Positions 1-7,469 of a DNA stretch of 28,496 nucleotides are shown in pieces. Origin of the DNA: Firm-04 sp964392175. GTDB taxonomy: Bacteria; Bacillota; Clostridia; Oscillospirales; Ruminococcaceae. The stretch's first letter is position 1. Each line of letters begins with the position of its first letter. The position numbers were made by a program, and so were the translations under genes. Below the pieces are notes generated by a model that was not told where the DNA came from, ran no database searches, and saw only the letters and a program-made list of their open reading frames with translations. The stretch spans positions 1 to 28,496 of the forward strand of contig CAYMOJ010000024.1 of assembly GCA_964392175.1 (NCBI GenBank), read 5' to 3'.

Positions 1-83
1 GATCTCAATCACTTTTTCTATACCCTAAGGTCTCACTTCTATTGTAGCACTACAAGGGCATTTTCTGAAAACTGCAGTGGTAC

Positions 84-112
84 TTGATTTTTCTTGGGAA
101 ATGTGATATAAT
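84..112 (+). promoter_or_regulatory. SigA promoter of the PHP/malic enzyme operon
   Basis: A -35 box TTGATT (84-89) and a -10 box TATAAT (107-112) are separated by 17 nt, with an extended -10 TG at 104-105. The first gene starts about 90 nt downstream. Nothing else is recognisable in the first 83 bases. Confidence 0.8.
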
Positions 113-200
113 AACAATAACACTGCTCGATCACCATCTCAGTCGGTAAACAGAATCGCCGACCACACTCATTTGCCTTGCGCAGGATTGGAGCATGACC

Positions 201-1028
201 ATGATTGATTTGCACTGCCACAGTACCCTTTCCGATGGCTCTTTAGGCGTTGAGGAAATCATTCGACAGGCTGCCGCGACCGGCATCACTACGCTTGCTA
301 TCACTGACCATGATACGCTTTCCGGATATTCGCGAGCAAAATTTCTGGGCGAAAAATTCGGCATTCGCATCGTTCAGGGGGTCGAAATGACTGCCTGGGA
401 TACCAAACGCCATACGAAGGTGCATATCCTGTGCTATTTGCCTCAAAAGCCTGACCGCTTGGAGATGCTTTGCTTGCGCTCTCGTGAGATCCGTCGTGAG
501 GTGGGGCTTGAGATGATCGAAAAGGTAAAAGCCAAGTTCCCCATCACCGCCGAAAGCGTTTTGCGTTATTGCAAAGGCTGTGAATCCATCTACAAGGTGC
601 ATATTATGCACGCACTGATCGACTATGGCTATGCGCTGGAATTTTATGGTGATCTTGATGCACAGTTGTTTCACCCGAAAACCGGCAGCTGCATCGTTAA
701 TCGTGCATACCCCGATGTATTGCACGTTATCAATCTGATTCATGCTGCTCACGGTGTTGCAGTTATGGCGCACCCGATGCTTTACGATAACACCGAACTG
801 CTGGAGGAATTGGCGATAGAAGGGAAGATTGATGGGGTTGAGGTCGATCATTACTCGGCAGGGGATGCCGATCGTGCGATGCTCCGTGAAATCGTACAGC
901 GACATGGGCTGATTGCGACAGGCGGATCGGATTTTCATGGGCTGTATAATCAACGGCCGTCGCATTTAGGCTCTAACACCACGACCAAGGAAGAATTTGC
1001 ACGTTTGCTTGCGCGTGACGAGCAATGA
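201..1028 (+). CDS. PHP-domain phosphoesterase (RNase AM / nucleoside 3',5'-bisphosphate phosphatase type)
   Basis: This 275-residue protein is a polymerase-and-histidinol-phosphatase (PHP) metal-dependent phosphoesterase of the TrpH/YciV type. Characterised members hydrolyse 3',5'-bisphosphonucleotides or trim RNA 5' ends. Metal-ligand motifs appear in order: DLHCHS at the N-terminus, TDHDTLSG near residue 35, QGVEMTAW near 60, MAHP near 190 and GGSDFHG near 240. An ATG at 195 is also in frame, but GGAG at 190-193 leaves it only 1 nt of spacing and leaves 7 nt before the ATG at 201, so 201 is preferred. It is the first gene behind the promoter at 84-112. The malic enzyme gene follows 30 nt later without a terminator, so they are likely co-transcribed. 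The fold is certain, the exact substrate is inferred from the family. Confidence 0.85.
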   Translation: MIDLHCHSTLSDGSLGVEEIIRQAAATGITTLAITDHDTLSGYSRAKFLGEKFGIRIVQGVEMTAWDTKRHTKVHILCYLPQKPDRLEMLCLRSREIRREVGLEMIEKVKAKFPITAESVLRYCKGCESIYKVHIMHALIDYGYALEFYGDLDAQLFHPKTGSCIVNRAYPDVLHVINLIHAAHGVAVMAHPMLYDNTELLEELAIEGKIDGVEVDHYSAGDADRAMLREIVQRHGLIATGGSDFHGLYNQRPSHLGSNTTTKEEFARLLARDEQ

Positions 1029-1058
1029 CATATTATAAAACGAAAGGAACGAAATCGA

Positions 1059-2231
1059 ATGGATATCATGGAAAAAGCACTGAAAGCACACGAGGAATGG
1101 GGCGGCAAGTTGGAGATTAACTCCAAGGTTGCCATTCGCGATAAAGAAGCATTGTCCATCGCCTATACCCCTGGTGTTGCCAAGCCCTGTCTGGAGATTC
1201 AGGCAGATCCTGCGCGCTCCTATGACCTCACCGCGAGAAATAATCTGGTGGCTGTCATCACCGATGGTACTGCGGTATTGGGTCTGGGCGATATTGGGCC
1301 ATTGGCTGCTATGCCTGTTATGGAGGGCAAATGCGCATTGTTCCGTGAGTTTGCAGGAGTCAATGCATTTCCGATCTGTGTGGATTCCAAAGATCCCGAT
1401 GAGTTTATTCACACGGTGCAATTGATTGCCGGCAGCTTTGGCGGTATCAATCTGGAAGATATTTCTGCACCTCGTTGCTTTGAGATTGAGCGTAGGTTGA
1501 AGAAGCTGGTGGATATTCCCGTATTCCATGATGATCAGCATGGTACAGCCATTGTTTCCACCGCTGCGACGCTCAATGCTTGTAAGGTCGCAGGCAAGCA
1601 AATGTCCGATCTGAAGATCGTCATCAACGGCGCAGGTGCAGCAGGTGTTGCCATTGCCGAAATGCTGCTTTCCTTCGGCGTGAAGGATATTCTGATGCTC
1701 AATTCTAAGGGCATTATCTGCGAGGGAGACAAGCTCTCCTCTGAGGCATTGGTTTCCTTGTCTCAGCGTACCAATCGTGAAAAGATCCATGGCGGTTTGG
1801 CAGATGCCATGCAAGGTGCCGATGTGTTTATCGGGGTCTCCAAGCCGAATCTCGTGTCGCAGGATATGGTACGTTCCATGAACGAGAAGCCTTTTATCTT
1901 TGCAATGGCAAATCCCGTGCCTGAGATCATGCCCGAGGACGCAAAGGCAGCAGGCGCGTTTGTGATCGGTACAGGTCGAAGCGATTTTTCAAACCAGATC
2001 AACAATGTGCTGGCGTTTCCCGGCATTTTCAAGGGCACACTTTCTGTGCGTGCATCGGATATTACCGAAGGCATGAAGCGTGCAGCGGCATTGGCAATCG
2101 CAGGCTGTGTCAGCGAGGATGCGCTTAGCCCCGAGTGTGTAATCCCCAATCCCTTTGATGCTAAGGTATCTGAAGCAGTTGCAAAGGCTGTGGCAGAAGC
2201 TGCTGTCACTGATGGGGTGGCACGTATCTGA
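1059..2231 (+). CDS. NAD(P)-dependent malic enzyme (oxaloacetate-decarboxylating)
   Basis: This cytoplasmic enzyme oxidatively decarboxylates malate to pyruvate and CO2, producing NADH or NADPH. Its 390 residues match the short bacterial malic enzyme class. Recognisable motifs are YTPGVAKPC near residue 36, EFAGVNAFPICVDSKDP near 90, the metal and substrate segment INLEDISAPRCFEIERRL near 130, PVFHDDQHGTA near 153, a Rossmann dinucleotide loop GAGAAG at 191-196, and ANPVPEI with SDFSNQINN in the C-terminal third. The start is supported by AAAGGAA at 1043-1049, about 10 nt upstream. It lies between the PHP gene and the TSCPD gene in the same operon, with an 11-nt gap to the latter. Cofactor preference cannot be read from the sequence. 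No phosphotransacetylase-like extension is present. Confidence 0.95.
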   Translation: MDIMEKALKAHEEWGGKLEINSKVAIRDKEALSIAYTPGVAKPCLEIQADPARSYDLTARNNLVAVITDGTAVLGLGDIGPLAAMPVMEGKCALFREFAGVNAFPICVDSKDPDEFIHTVQLIAGSFGGINLEDISAPRCFEIERRLKKLVDIPVFHDDQHGTAIVSTAATLNACKVAGKQMSDLKIVINGAGAAGVAIAEMLLSFGVKDILMLNSKGIICEGDKLSSEALVSLSQRTNREKIHGGLADAMQGADVFIGVSKPNLVSQDMVRSMNEKPFIFAMANPVPEIMPEDAKAAGAFVIGTGRSDFSNQINNVLAFPGIFKGTLSVRASDITEGMKRAAALAIAGCVSEDALSPECVIPNPFDAKVSEAVAKAVAEAAVTDGVARI

Positions 2232-2242
2232 AAGGAGAACCT

Positions 2243-2500
2243 ATGACTTTTGAATATGTTCCACGGGGCGTTTGCGCCCGCAAAATGGTGATTGATGTGA
2301 ATGATGGCATTGTCAGCAAGGTGCAGATTCTTGGCGGGTGTCACGGCAACAGTCAGGGTGTGTCGGCTTTGGTAAAGGGTATGCCGATCGATGAGGTCAT
2401 TGCTCGTTTGGAGGGCATCCGTTGTGGATATAAGGCGACCTCTTGCCCGGATCAGTTGGCGGCTGCCCTGAAGAGCTATCTTGCCAATGATGCTGAATAA
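2243..2500 (+). CDS. TSCPD-domain small protein (TIGR03905-like)
   Basis: This 85-residue protein matches the small TSCPD family found widely in Clostridia, related to the cysteine-containing C-terminal domain of some ribonucleotide reductases. The signature TSCPDQ is at residues 66-71. Four cysteines (C11, C33, C61, C68) lie in conserved contexts (RGVCARK, GGCHGN, RCGYK, SCPD) and could bind a metal, which is inference. AAAGGAG precedes the ATG at good spacing. It sits 11 nt after the malic enzyme gene, and its last codons overlap the start of the next gene, so it is internal to the operon. The biochemical role of the family is unknown to me, and the link with malic enzyme is positional only. 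Confidence 0.85.
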   Translation: MTFEYVPRGVCARKMVIDVNDGIVSKVQILGGCHGNSQGVSALVKGMPIDEVIARLEGIRCGYKATSCPDQLAAALKSYLANDAE

Positions 2501-3269
2501 ACGAAAAAAATTGTGGGCAGTGCCAATTCTGACCGCTCTGTATGGAGTGTGTATTTTTGCACTGCCCATGTTTTGGGGCATCATCAATATCGGCAATCTG
2601 TTTGGGCTGGTTATCAGCGTGTTGCTTCTGACGGCATTGCTTTTCCGTGAAAAGCTGTGCCGAACGCTCAGCAAACTGTGGCGGTATCGCGTCGGCAAAG
2701 GGATCCTATGGGTAGGCGGCTCGATGTTAGCCATCGGCGTGGGGCTGTGTATTATGCTTTCTTGTATGATGCTTTTTGCTGCCAACCGTACCTCACAAGC
2801 ATCTCCCACTGCGGTGATTGTGCTGGGGTGCAAAGTGAATGGCACAACCCCAAGCCTTATGCTGAAAGGGCGCATTGATGCGGCATATGTGTATCTGTGC
2901 GAGAATCCTGAAATCCCCGTGGTCGTTTCGGGCGGAAAGGGCAGCGATGAGTCCATCTCCGAGGCGGCGTGCATACGGCAGCAGCTGATTGCGAAGGGAA
3001 TTGCACCTGAGCGCATCCTCTGCGAGGAAAATTCTACTTCCACTGCCGAAAATTTGCAGTTTTCCAAAATGATTTTGACACAACAGGGCTTGCAGGGAGA
3101 GTATATGCTTGTTACCGATGCATTTCACCAGTATCGTGCGCAGAATCTTGCAAAGCAGTATGATATGCATTGCGGTGCCGTATCCGCTGATACAGTATGG
3201 TATCTGCTGCCAACCTATTGGGTCAGAGAGTGGTTCGGAATCTTGCACGCATGGGTGTTTGGAAATTGA
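2487..3269 (+). CDS. YdcF/ElyC-family membrane protein (DUF218)
   Basis: About 260 residues. The N-terminus carries three likely membrane segments: roughly residues 10-30, 36-52 and 75-95. They are followed by an extracytoplasmic DUF218 domain with AVIVLGCKVNG, LKGRIDAA, VVSGGKGSDESISEA, CEENSTSTAENL and LVTDAFHQYRA. That is the usual order of the YdcF/SanA/ElyC family, linked to envelope polysaccharide metabolism in other bacteria. The exact reaction is not established. The gene overlaps the TSCPD gene: an in-frame TTG at 2481 and ATGs at 2487 and 2490 are all possible, with only a weak AAGAG upstream, so translational coupling is likely. It is the last gene of the operon. No terminator is visible before the next promoter at 3295. 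Confidence 0.82.
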   Translation: MMLNKRKKLWAVPILTALYGVCIFALPMFWGIINIGNLFGLVISVLLLTALLFREKLCRTLSKLWRYRVGKGILWVGGSMLAIGVGLCIMLSCMMLFAANRTSQASPTAVIVLGCKVNGTTPSLMLKGRIDAAYVYLCENPEIPVVVSGGKGSDESISEAACIRQQLIAKGIAPERILCEENSTSTAENLQFSKMILTQQGLQGEYMLVTDAFHQYRAQNLAKQYDMHCGAVSADTVWYLLPTYWVREWFGILHAWVFGN

Positions 3270-3294
3270 AAATAAAGATTTCGGTGAAAAAAAC

Positions 3295-3323
3295 TTGACA
3301 AGCGGGAAAAAATCAGCTATAAT
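3295..3323 (+). promoter_or_regulatory. SigA promoter of the T-box/valS unit
   Basis: A consensus TTGACA (3295-3300), 17-nt spacer and consensus TATAAT (3318-3323). It begins only 25 nt after the stop codon of the preceding gene and drives the roughly 370-nt leader of valS. Confidence 0.9.
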
Positions 3324-3329
3324 GAAGGA

Positions 3330-3640
3330 AAGGCATTGAAAAGAAGGAGTACGTAGCGTTTCGGAAGCACAGAGAGCCGTTGCTTGGTGGAAAACGGCGT
3401 GAAGAAGCTGTGGAAGTCGTCTTGGAGCAGCGGATGCAAAGCGCTTGTGCGTGTGTAGTGTCCGACGGGTACTCCCGTGATAGGGTGGGTCAGCCATCGT
3501 GCGTGACCGTAAGTGCGGTGTGCTTGCTGCGTTGTGTAGTAGCAAGGCAGCCGAATTCAGGTGGTACCGCGGATACTCATCATAAAGAGCATTCGCCCTG
3601 AGCATAGAGCGTTTTTCTATGTCAACAGGGCGATTTTTTA
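3330..3640 (+). promoter_or_regulatory. T-box leader (tRNA-Val specific) controlling valS
   Basis: A complete T-box riboswitch that reads the charging state of tRNA and controls terminator versus antiterminator folding. Stem I contains the AGUA-type S-turn (GGAGTACG near 3345) and the apical region AGAGAGCCG with GGTGGAAAACGGC (about 3371-3398). The likely specifier is GTC at 3416-3418, directly after GAA, which reads as a valine codon. The T-box sequence AGGTGGTACCGCG lies at 3559-3571. Its bulge UGGU (3562-3565) would pair with a tRNA ending in ACCA, as tRNA-Val does. The terminator follows at 3594-3639. The specifier call rests on position and the agreement with valS. Confidence 0.93.
3594..3639 (+). 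terminator. T-box regulated intrinsic terminator
   Basis: CGCCCTG (3594-3600) pairs with CAGGGCG (3626-3632), with a nested CATAGA/TCTATG stem (3603-3608 / 3616-3621) and a T6 tract at 3634-3639. This is the competitor of the antiterminator formed around 3559-3571. Confidence 0.9.
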
Positions 3641-3698
3641 CTGCCCTGTCCAAAACACAGTAGCCTCTGCTGCTGATCATAAACAAGGAGTGAGCATT

Positions 3699-6320
3699 TT
3701 GAAGGAATTGGAAAAAAACTATTACCCCTCAAGCTTTGAGAGTCGCATCTACCAAATGTGGATGGATAAGCATTGCTTTCATGCAGAAGCGGACGCAAGA
3801 AAGATCCCTTACACCATCGTGATCCCGCCCCCGAACATTACAGGGCAGCTGCATATGGGTCATGCGCTGGATAATACCTTGCAGGATATCCTGATTCGCT
3901 GGAAAAGAATGTCGGGCTACGCAACCTTGTGGCTGCCCGGCACCGATCATGCCTCGATCGCTACAGAGGCGAAGATCGTGGAGACAATGCGCAAAGAGGG
4001 GCTTTATAAAGAAGATGTCGGTCGCGATGGCTTTTTGGAGCGTGCATGGGCATGGAAGGAACAGTACGGTGGCAGAATTATCTCGCAGCTGAAGCGTCTT
4101 GGCTCTTCCTGTGATTGGGATCGCGAGCGGTTTACCATGGATGAGGGCTGCTCTAAGGCAGTCAAGGAAGTATTCGTTAAGTATTATGAAAAGGGACTGA
4201 TCTATCGTGGCGAGCGCATCATCAATTGGTGCCCCCATTGCAAAACTTCTATTTCCAATGCCGAGGTGGAGTACGAGGATCAGGCAGGGTATTTCTGGCA
4301 TCTGCGTTACCCGCTGAGTGACGGAAGCGGCTATGTGGAGCTGGCAACGACACGTCCCGAAACGCTGCTTGGAGATACTGCCGTTGCGGTCAATCCCAAA
4401 GATGAGCGGTATCAGCATCTCATTGGTAAGATGTTGACACTGCCGCTGGTGGGTAGAGAGATCCCCATTGTTGGCGATTCTTATGTGGATATGGAATTTG
4501 GTACGGGCGTTGTGAAGATTACACCTGCTCATGATCCCAACGACTTTGAGGTCGGTCTGCGTCACCAATTGCCTGTCATCAATGTGATGACCGAGGATGC
4601 GCATATCGTAGATGATTACCCCAAATATGCCGGTATGGATCGTTTTGAGGCGAGAAAGGCGATTGTCGCAGATCTGGAGGCTGGGGGATTCCTCACGAAG
4701 GTAGAAGATCATCAACATAATGTAGGTACTTGCTATCGCTGCGGTACTACCGTTGAACCGAGAGTTTCTTTGCAGTGGTTTGTGAAGATGGAAGAGCTTG
4801 CAAAGCCTGCCATCGAGGCAGTGCGGAGCGGCGATGTGACCTTTGTGCCGCAGCGCTTTGAGAAGAACTATTTCAACTGGATGGAGGATATCCGAGATTG
4901 GTGTATTTCTCGTCAGCTGTGGTGGGGACATCGTATTCCGGCGTTTTATTGCGATGATTGCGGCGAATTGGTGGTCACCAAAGAAAACAGTGCAGTCTGC
5001 CCAAAATGCGGGAAGGCGATGCGTCAGGATCCCGATACACTGGATACTTGGTTCAGCTCTGCACTGTGGCCGTTTTCCACACTGGGTTGGCCCGATCGCA
5101 CCGACGATTTGCAGTATTTTTATCCCACCGATACGCTGGTAACCGGCTATGATATCATCACCTTCTGGGTATCCCGCATGATCGTTGCCGGTATGGAGCA
5201 TATGGACGGTGTAGCACCGTTCAAGAATGTGCTGATCCATGGCTTGGTGCGTGATGCACAGGGCAGAAAAATGTCGAAGTCACTGGGCAACGGCATTGAT
5301 CCGCTGGAGGTCATTGATGAATATGGTGCCGATGCGTTGCGCTTTATGCTGGCAACGGGCAACTCTCCTGGAAACGATATGCGTTTTATGGATGACAAGG
5401 TCAAGGCAGCCAGAAACTTTGCAAACAAGTTGTGGAACGCCACTCGTTTCGTCATGATGAATCTGTCGGAGGACTTTACATTTAAGGGTCTGCCTGCGGA
5501 TCTGCGCATGGAGGATCAGTGGATCATCTCGAAATTTAACCGTCTGGCAAAGGACGTTAACGAAAATCTGGAGCACTTTGAATTGGGCGTTGCATCCACG
5601 AAGCTGTATGATTTCATCTGGGATGTGTACTGCGATTGGTACATCGAGCTGACCAAGCCACGCCTGCGTGCAGGTGGTCAAAGCAAGGCAGACGCCGAGC
5701 AGGTGTTGGTGTATGTACTGCGTGGAATGCTGAAGCTGTTGCATCCGTTTATGCCGTTTATCACTGAAGAAATCTGGCAGGTGCTGACTGACGGCGAAAG
5801 CGTGATTATGTTGGAGCAGTTCCCCATGTACGATGAGACATTGACATTTACGCAAACCACAACGGATTTCGAAAAGGTGATCGCAGCAATTAAAGCGGTG
5901 CGCGCAATTCGTACTGAACTGAATGTGCCCAATTCTGTGAAGGCCAAGTTGTATTTCGAAACCCTTGAAGTGGATCTGTTTGCATCCTGCACCATGTTCT
6001 TTGAAAATTTGGTTTCTGCATCGGAATTGGAATTTGGCGCGAACTACCATCTGAAGAACGCCGTTACTGCCGTTACCGATTGTGCGAAAATCTTTATTCC
6101 CATGGAGCAGCTGGTGGATAAAGAAAAGGAACTGGCACGTCTTGCCAAAGAAGAAGCGAAGGCACGCAAGGATATCGAGTTTGTGCAAAAGAAGCTGGAA
6201 AATCCCGGCTTTTGCGAGAAAGCACCCGCGCAGCTGATTGCTGTCGAGCGCGAAAAGCTTGCAAAGGCGAAGGAAAAGCTTGTTAAGGTTCTGGAATCCA
6301 TTGAGAGCTGGCAGTCCTAA
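3699..6320 (+). CDS. valS: Valyl-tRNA synthetase
   Basis: A class I aminoacyl-tRNA synthetase that charges tRNA-Val. The 873 residues match the family. The HIGH motif is HMGH at residues 52-55 and the KMSKS motif is at 524-528. The CP1 editing domain shows ATTRPETLLGDTAVAV and HDPNDFEVG. Cysteine pairs CPHC, CYRC, CDDC and CPKC suggest zinc-binding insertions. The anticodon-binding domain and a Lys/Glu-rich C-terminal coiled coil, typical of ValRS, end the protein. The start is TTG at 3699: AAGGAG at 3685-3690 lies 8 nt upstream, whereas the in-frame GTG at 3690 overlaps that site. A longer open frame upstream runs through the T-box and is not coding. Expression is controlled by the T-box leader, and a strong terminator follows at 6368. 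Confidence 0.97.
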   Translation: MKELEKNYYPSSFESRIYQMWMDKHCFHAEADARKIPYTIVIPPPNITGQLHMGHALDNTLQDILIRWKRMSGYATLWLPGTDHASIATEAKIVETMRKEGLYKEDVGRDGFLERAWAWKEQYGGRIISQLKRLGSSCDWDRERFTMDEGCSKAVKEVFVKYYEKGLIYRGERIINWCPHCKTSISNAEVEYEDQAGYFWHLRYPLSDGSGYVELATTRPETLLGDTAVAVNPKDERYQHLIGKMLTLPLVGREIPIVGDSYVDMEFGTGVVKITPAHDPNDFEVGLRHQLPVINVMTEDAHIVDDYPKYAGMDRFEARKAIVADLEAGGFLTKVEDHQHNVGTCYRCGTTVEPRVSLQWFVKMEELAKPAIEAVRSGDVTFVPQRFEKNYFNWMEDIRDWCISRQLWWGHRIPAFYCDDCGELVVTKENSAVCPKCGKAMRQDPDTLDTWFSSALWPFSTLGWPDRTDDLQYFYPTDTLVTGYDIITFWVSRMIVAGMEHMDGVAPFKNVLIHGLVRDAQGRKMSKSLGNGIDPLEVIDEYGADALRFMLATGNSPGNDMRFMDDKVKAARNFANKLWNATRFVMMNLSEDFTFKGLPADLRMEDQWIISKFNRLAKDVNENLEHFELGVASTKLYDFIWDVYCDWYIELTKPRLRAGGQSKADAEQVLVYVLRGMLKLLHPFMPFITEEIWQVLTDGESVIMLEQFPMYDETLTFTQTTTDFEKVIAAIKAVRAIRTELNVPNSVKAKLYFETLEVDLFASCTMFFENLVSASELEFGANYHLKNAVTAVTDCAKIFIPMEQLVDKEKELARLAKEEAKARKDIEFVQKKLENPGFCEKAPAQLIAVEREKLAKAKEKLVKVLESIESWQS

Positions 6321-6367
6321 AGCGGTATCGTTACTGTAGAGTATCGCGTTAAGAATCAATAGAGAAC

Positions 6368-6400
6368 AGAGCGTGTTCCAATATGGAGCACGCTCTTTTT
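6368..6400 (+). terminator. Intrinsic terminator after valS
   Basis: AGAGCGTG (6368-6375) pairs with CACGCTCT (6389-6396), with an inner TCC/GGA extension, followed by a T-tract to 6400. Confidence 0.88.
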
Positions 6401-6458
6401 CAGGTATGATGCAGCGAAAATCATACTGCAAAAGCATCAAAATGATTGCAAAAAATGG

Positions 6459-6487
6459 TTGAAATTCTCTGTGAATTATGCTATAAT
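6459..6487 (+). promoter_or_regulatory. SigA promoter of cdaA-cdaR
   Basis: TTGAAA (6459-6464), a 17-nt spacer and TATAAT (6482-6487), with an extended -10 TG at 6479-6480. Confidence 0.85.
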
Positions 6488-6551
6488 GATAAGAGTGTAG
6501 CGATGCACAGAAAGAAAAAGCATCCATTGCAAAAATGAAAGGAGCAGACGC

Positions 6552-7469
6552 ATGACTGATATGTTTAAAACGATGACGGACTTTTTCCTGAATGTGTTTC
6601 ATTCCATATCCAATGTGGTGCAGTCTGTCCATGTAATTGATCTCATTGACATTGCTTTGCTGACCTATCTGGTCTACATGGCAATGCGCTTTATTCGTGA
6701 AAGCCGTGCCGTGCAGTTGATGAAGGGTATTCTGGTGTTGGTCGTCGTGTACCTTGTCAGTGGGCTAGGGTTGAAATCCATTCATTTTATCACGCAGCAG
6801 CTGTTGGGCATCGGTGTGCTGGCAGTGGTGATTCTTTTTCAGCCTGAGCTACGCAGAGTGCTTGAAAAATTCGGTAACTCAGCGTTTCATACCTCGCTGT
6901 TTGCGGAATCTTCTCGTGGTAGCTGGGAGAAGGCCATTCCCATTATTTGCGAGTCAGTCGCTGATCTTTCCAAGAACAATACCGGCGCGTTGATCGTCAT
7001 TGAGCGCAATACAAAGCTTGGTGAGCAGATCTCCGGTGGTACTGTGTTGAATGCGCAGCCGAGCTTGCAACTGTTCGGCAATATATTTTATCCAAAGACA
7101 CCCCTGCACGATGGTGCAGTGATTATGCGTGACGGTTTGATTGTTGCCGCAGCCTGCTTTTTGCCCCGTCCGCAGAAGGATGAGGGCATCGATAAGCGTT
7201 TGGGTACGCGCCACCGTGCCGCCATTGGCATGAGCGAGAATTCCGATGCCATCATCATCGTGGTTTCCGAAGAGACAGGGCAGATTTCTGTAGCGGAGAA
7301 CGGAAAAATCACCAGAGATTATAACGGGCCCTCGTTACAGCAATTATTGCGGAATGCTTTGATTCCTGCTGAGGAAGAGCAAGATCGAGAGGAACTTTTT
7401 GCGGGGATTCCGTTTTTTGGCAAGCGCAGTCGCAAATCCAAGCAATCCGAAAAGGAGGGTAAGCAATGA
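6552..7469 (+). CDS. cdaA: Diadenylate cyclase CdaA
   Basis: A membrane-bound enzyme that condenses two ATP into cyclic di-AMP, the second messenger for potassium and osmotic balance and cell wall homeostasis in Firmicutes. Its 305 residues begin with about three hydrophobic segments (roughly 27-48, 58-76 and 82-97). The DAC domain follows, with GALIVIERNT at 145-154, SGGTVLNAQPS at 161-171, the catalytic DGA at 187-189 within TPLHDGAV, and the ATP-binding RHR at 220-222 within GTRHRAAIGMSE. The C-terminus is a basic, charged tail. GGAG sits 7 nt before the ATG. The stop codon overlaps the start of the next gene (ATGA), indicating coupled expression with the YbbR protein, its usual membrane partner. 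Confidence 0.96.
   Translation: MTDMFKTMTDFFLNVFHSISNVVQSVHVIDLIDIALLTYLVYMAMRFIRESRAVQLMKGILVLVVVYLVSGLGLKSIHFITQQLLGIGVLAVVILFQPELRRVLEKFGNSAFHTSLFAESSRGSWEKAIPIICESVADLSKNNTGALIVIERNTKLGEQISGGTVLNAQPSLQLFGNIFYPKTPLHDGAVIMRDGLIVAAACFLPRPQKDEGIDKRLGTRHRAAIGMSENSDAIIIVVSEETGQISVAENGKITRDYNGPSLQQLLRNALIPAEEEQDREELFAGIPFFGKRSRKSKQSEKEGKQ

Noticed and set aside
1763..3067. 434-codon open frame antisense to the malic enzyme, TSCPD and YdcF genes
   Set aside because: It crosses three well-supported plus-strand genes, and its composition is that of a reverse-complement shadow.
3729..5240. 503-codon open frame antisense to valS
   Set aside because: It lies wholly opposite a certain valS gene with HIGH and KMSKS motifs. 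Its His/Cys/Ile-rich composition is typical of antisense frames, and it has no ribosome binding site or family motif.
5280..6632. 450-codon open frame antisense to the valS 3' half and the cdaA promoter
   Set aside because: Antisense to confirmed coding sequence and to a terminator and promoter. No recognisable domain.
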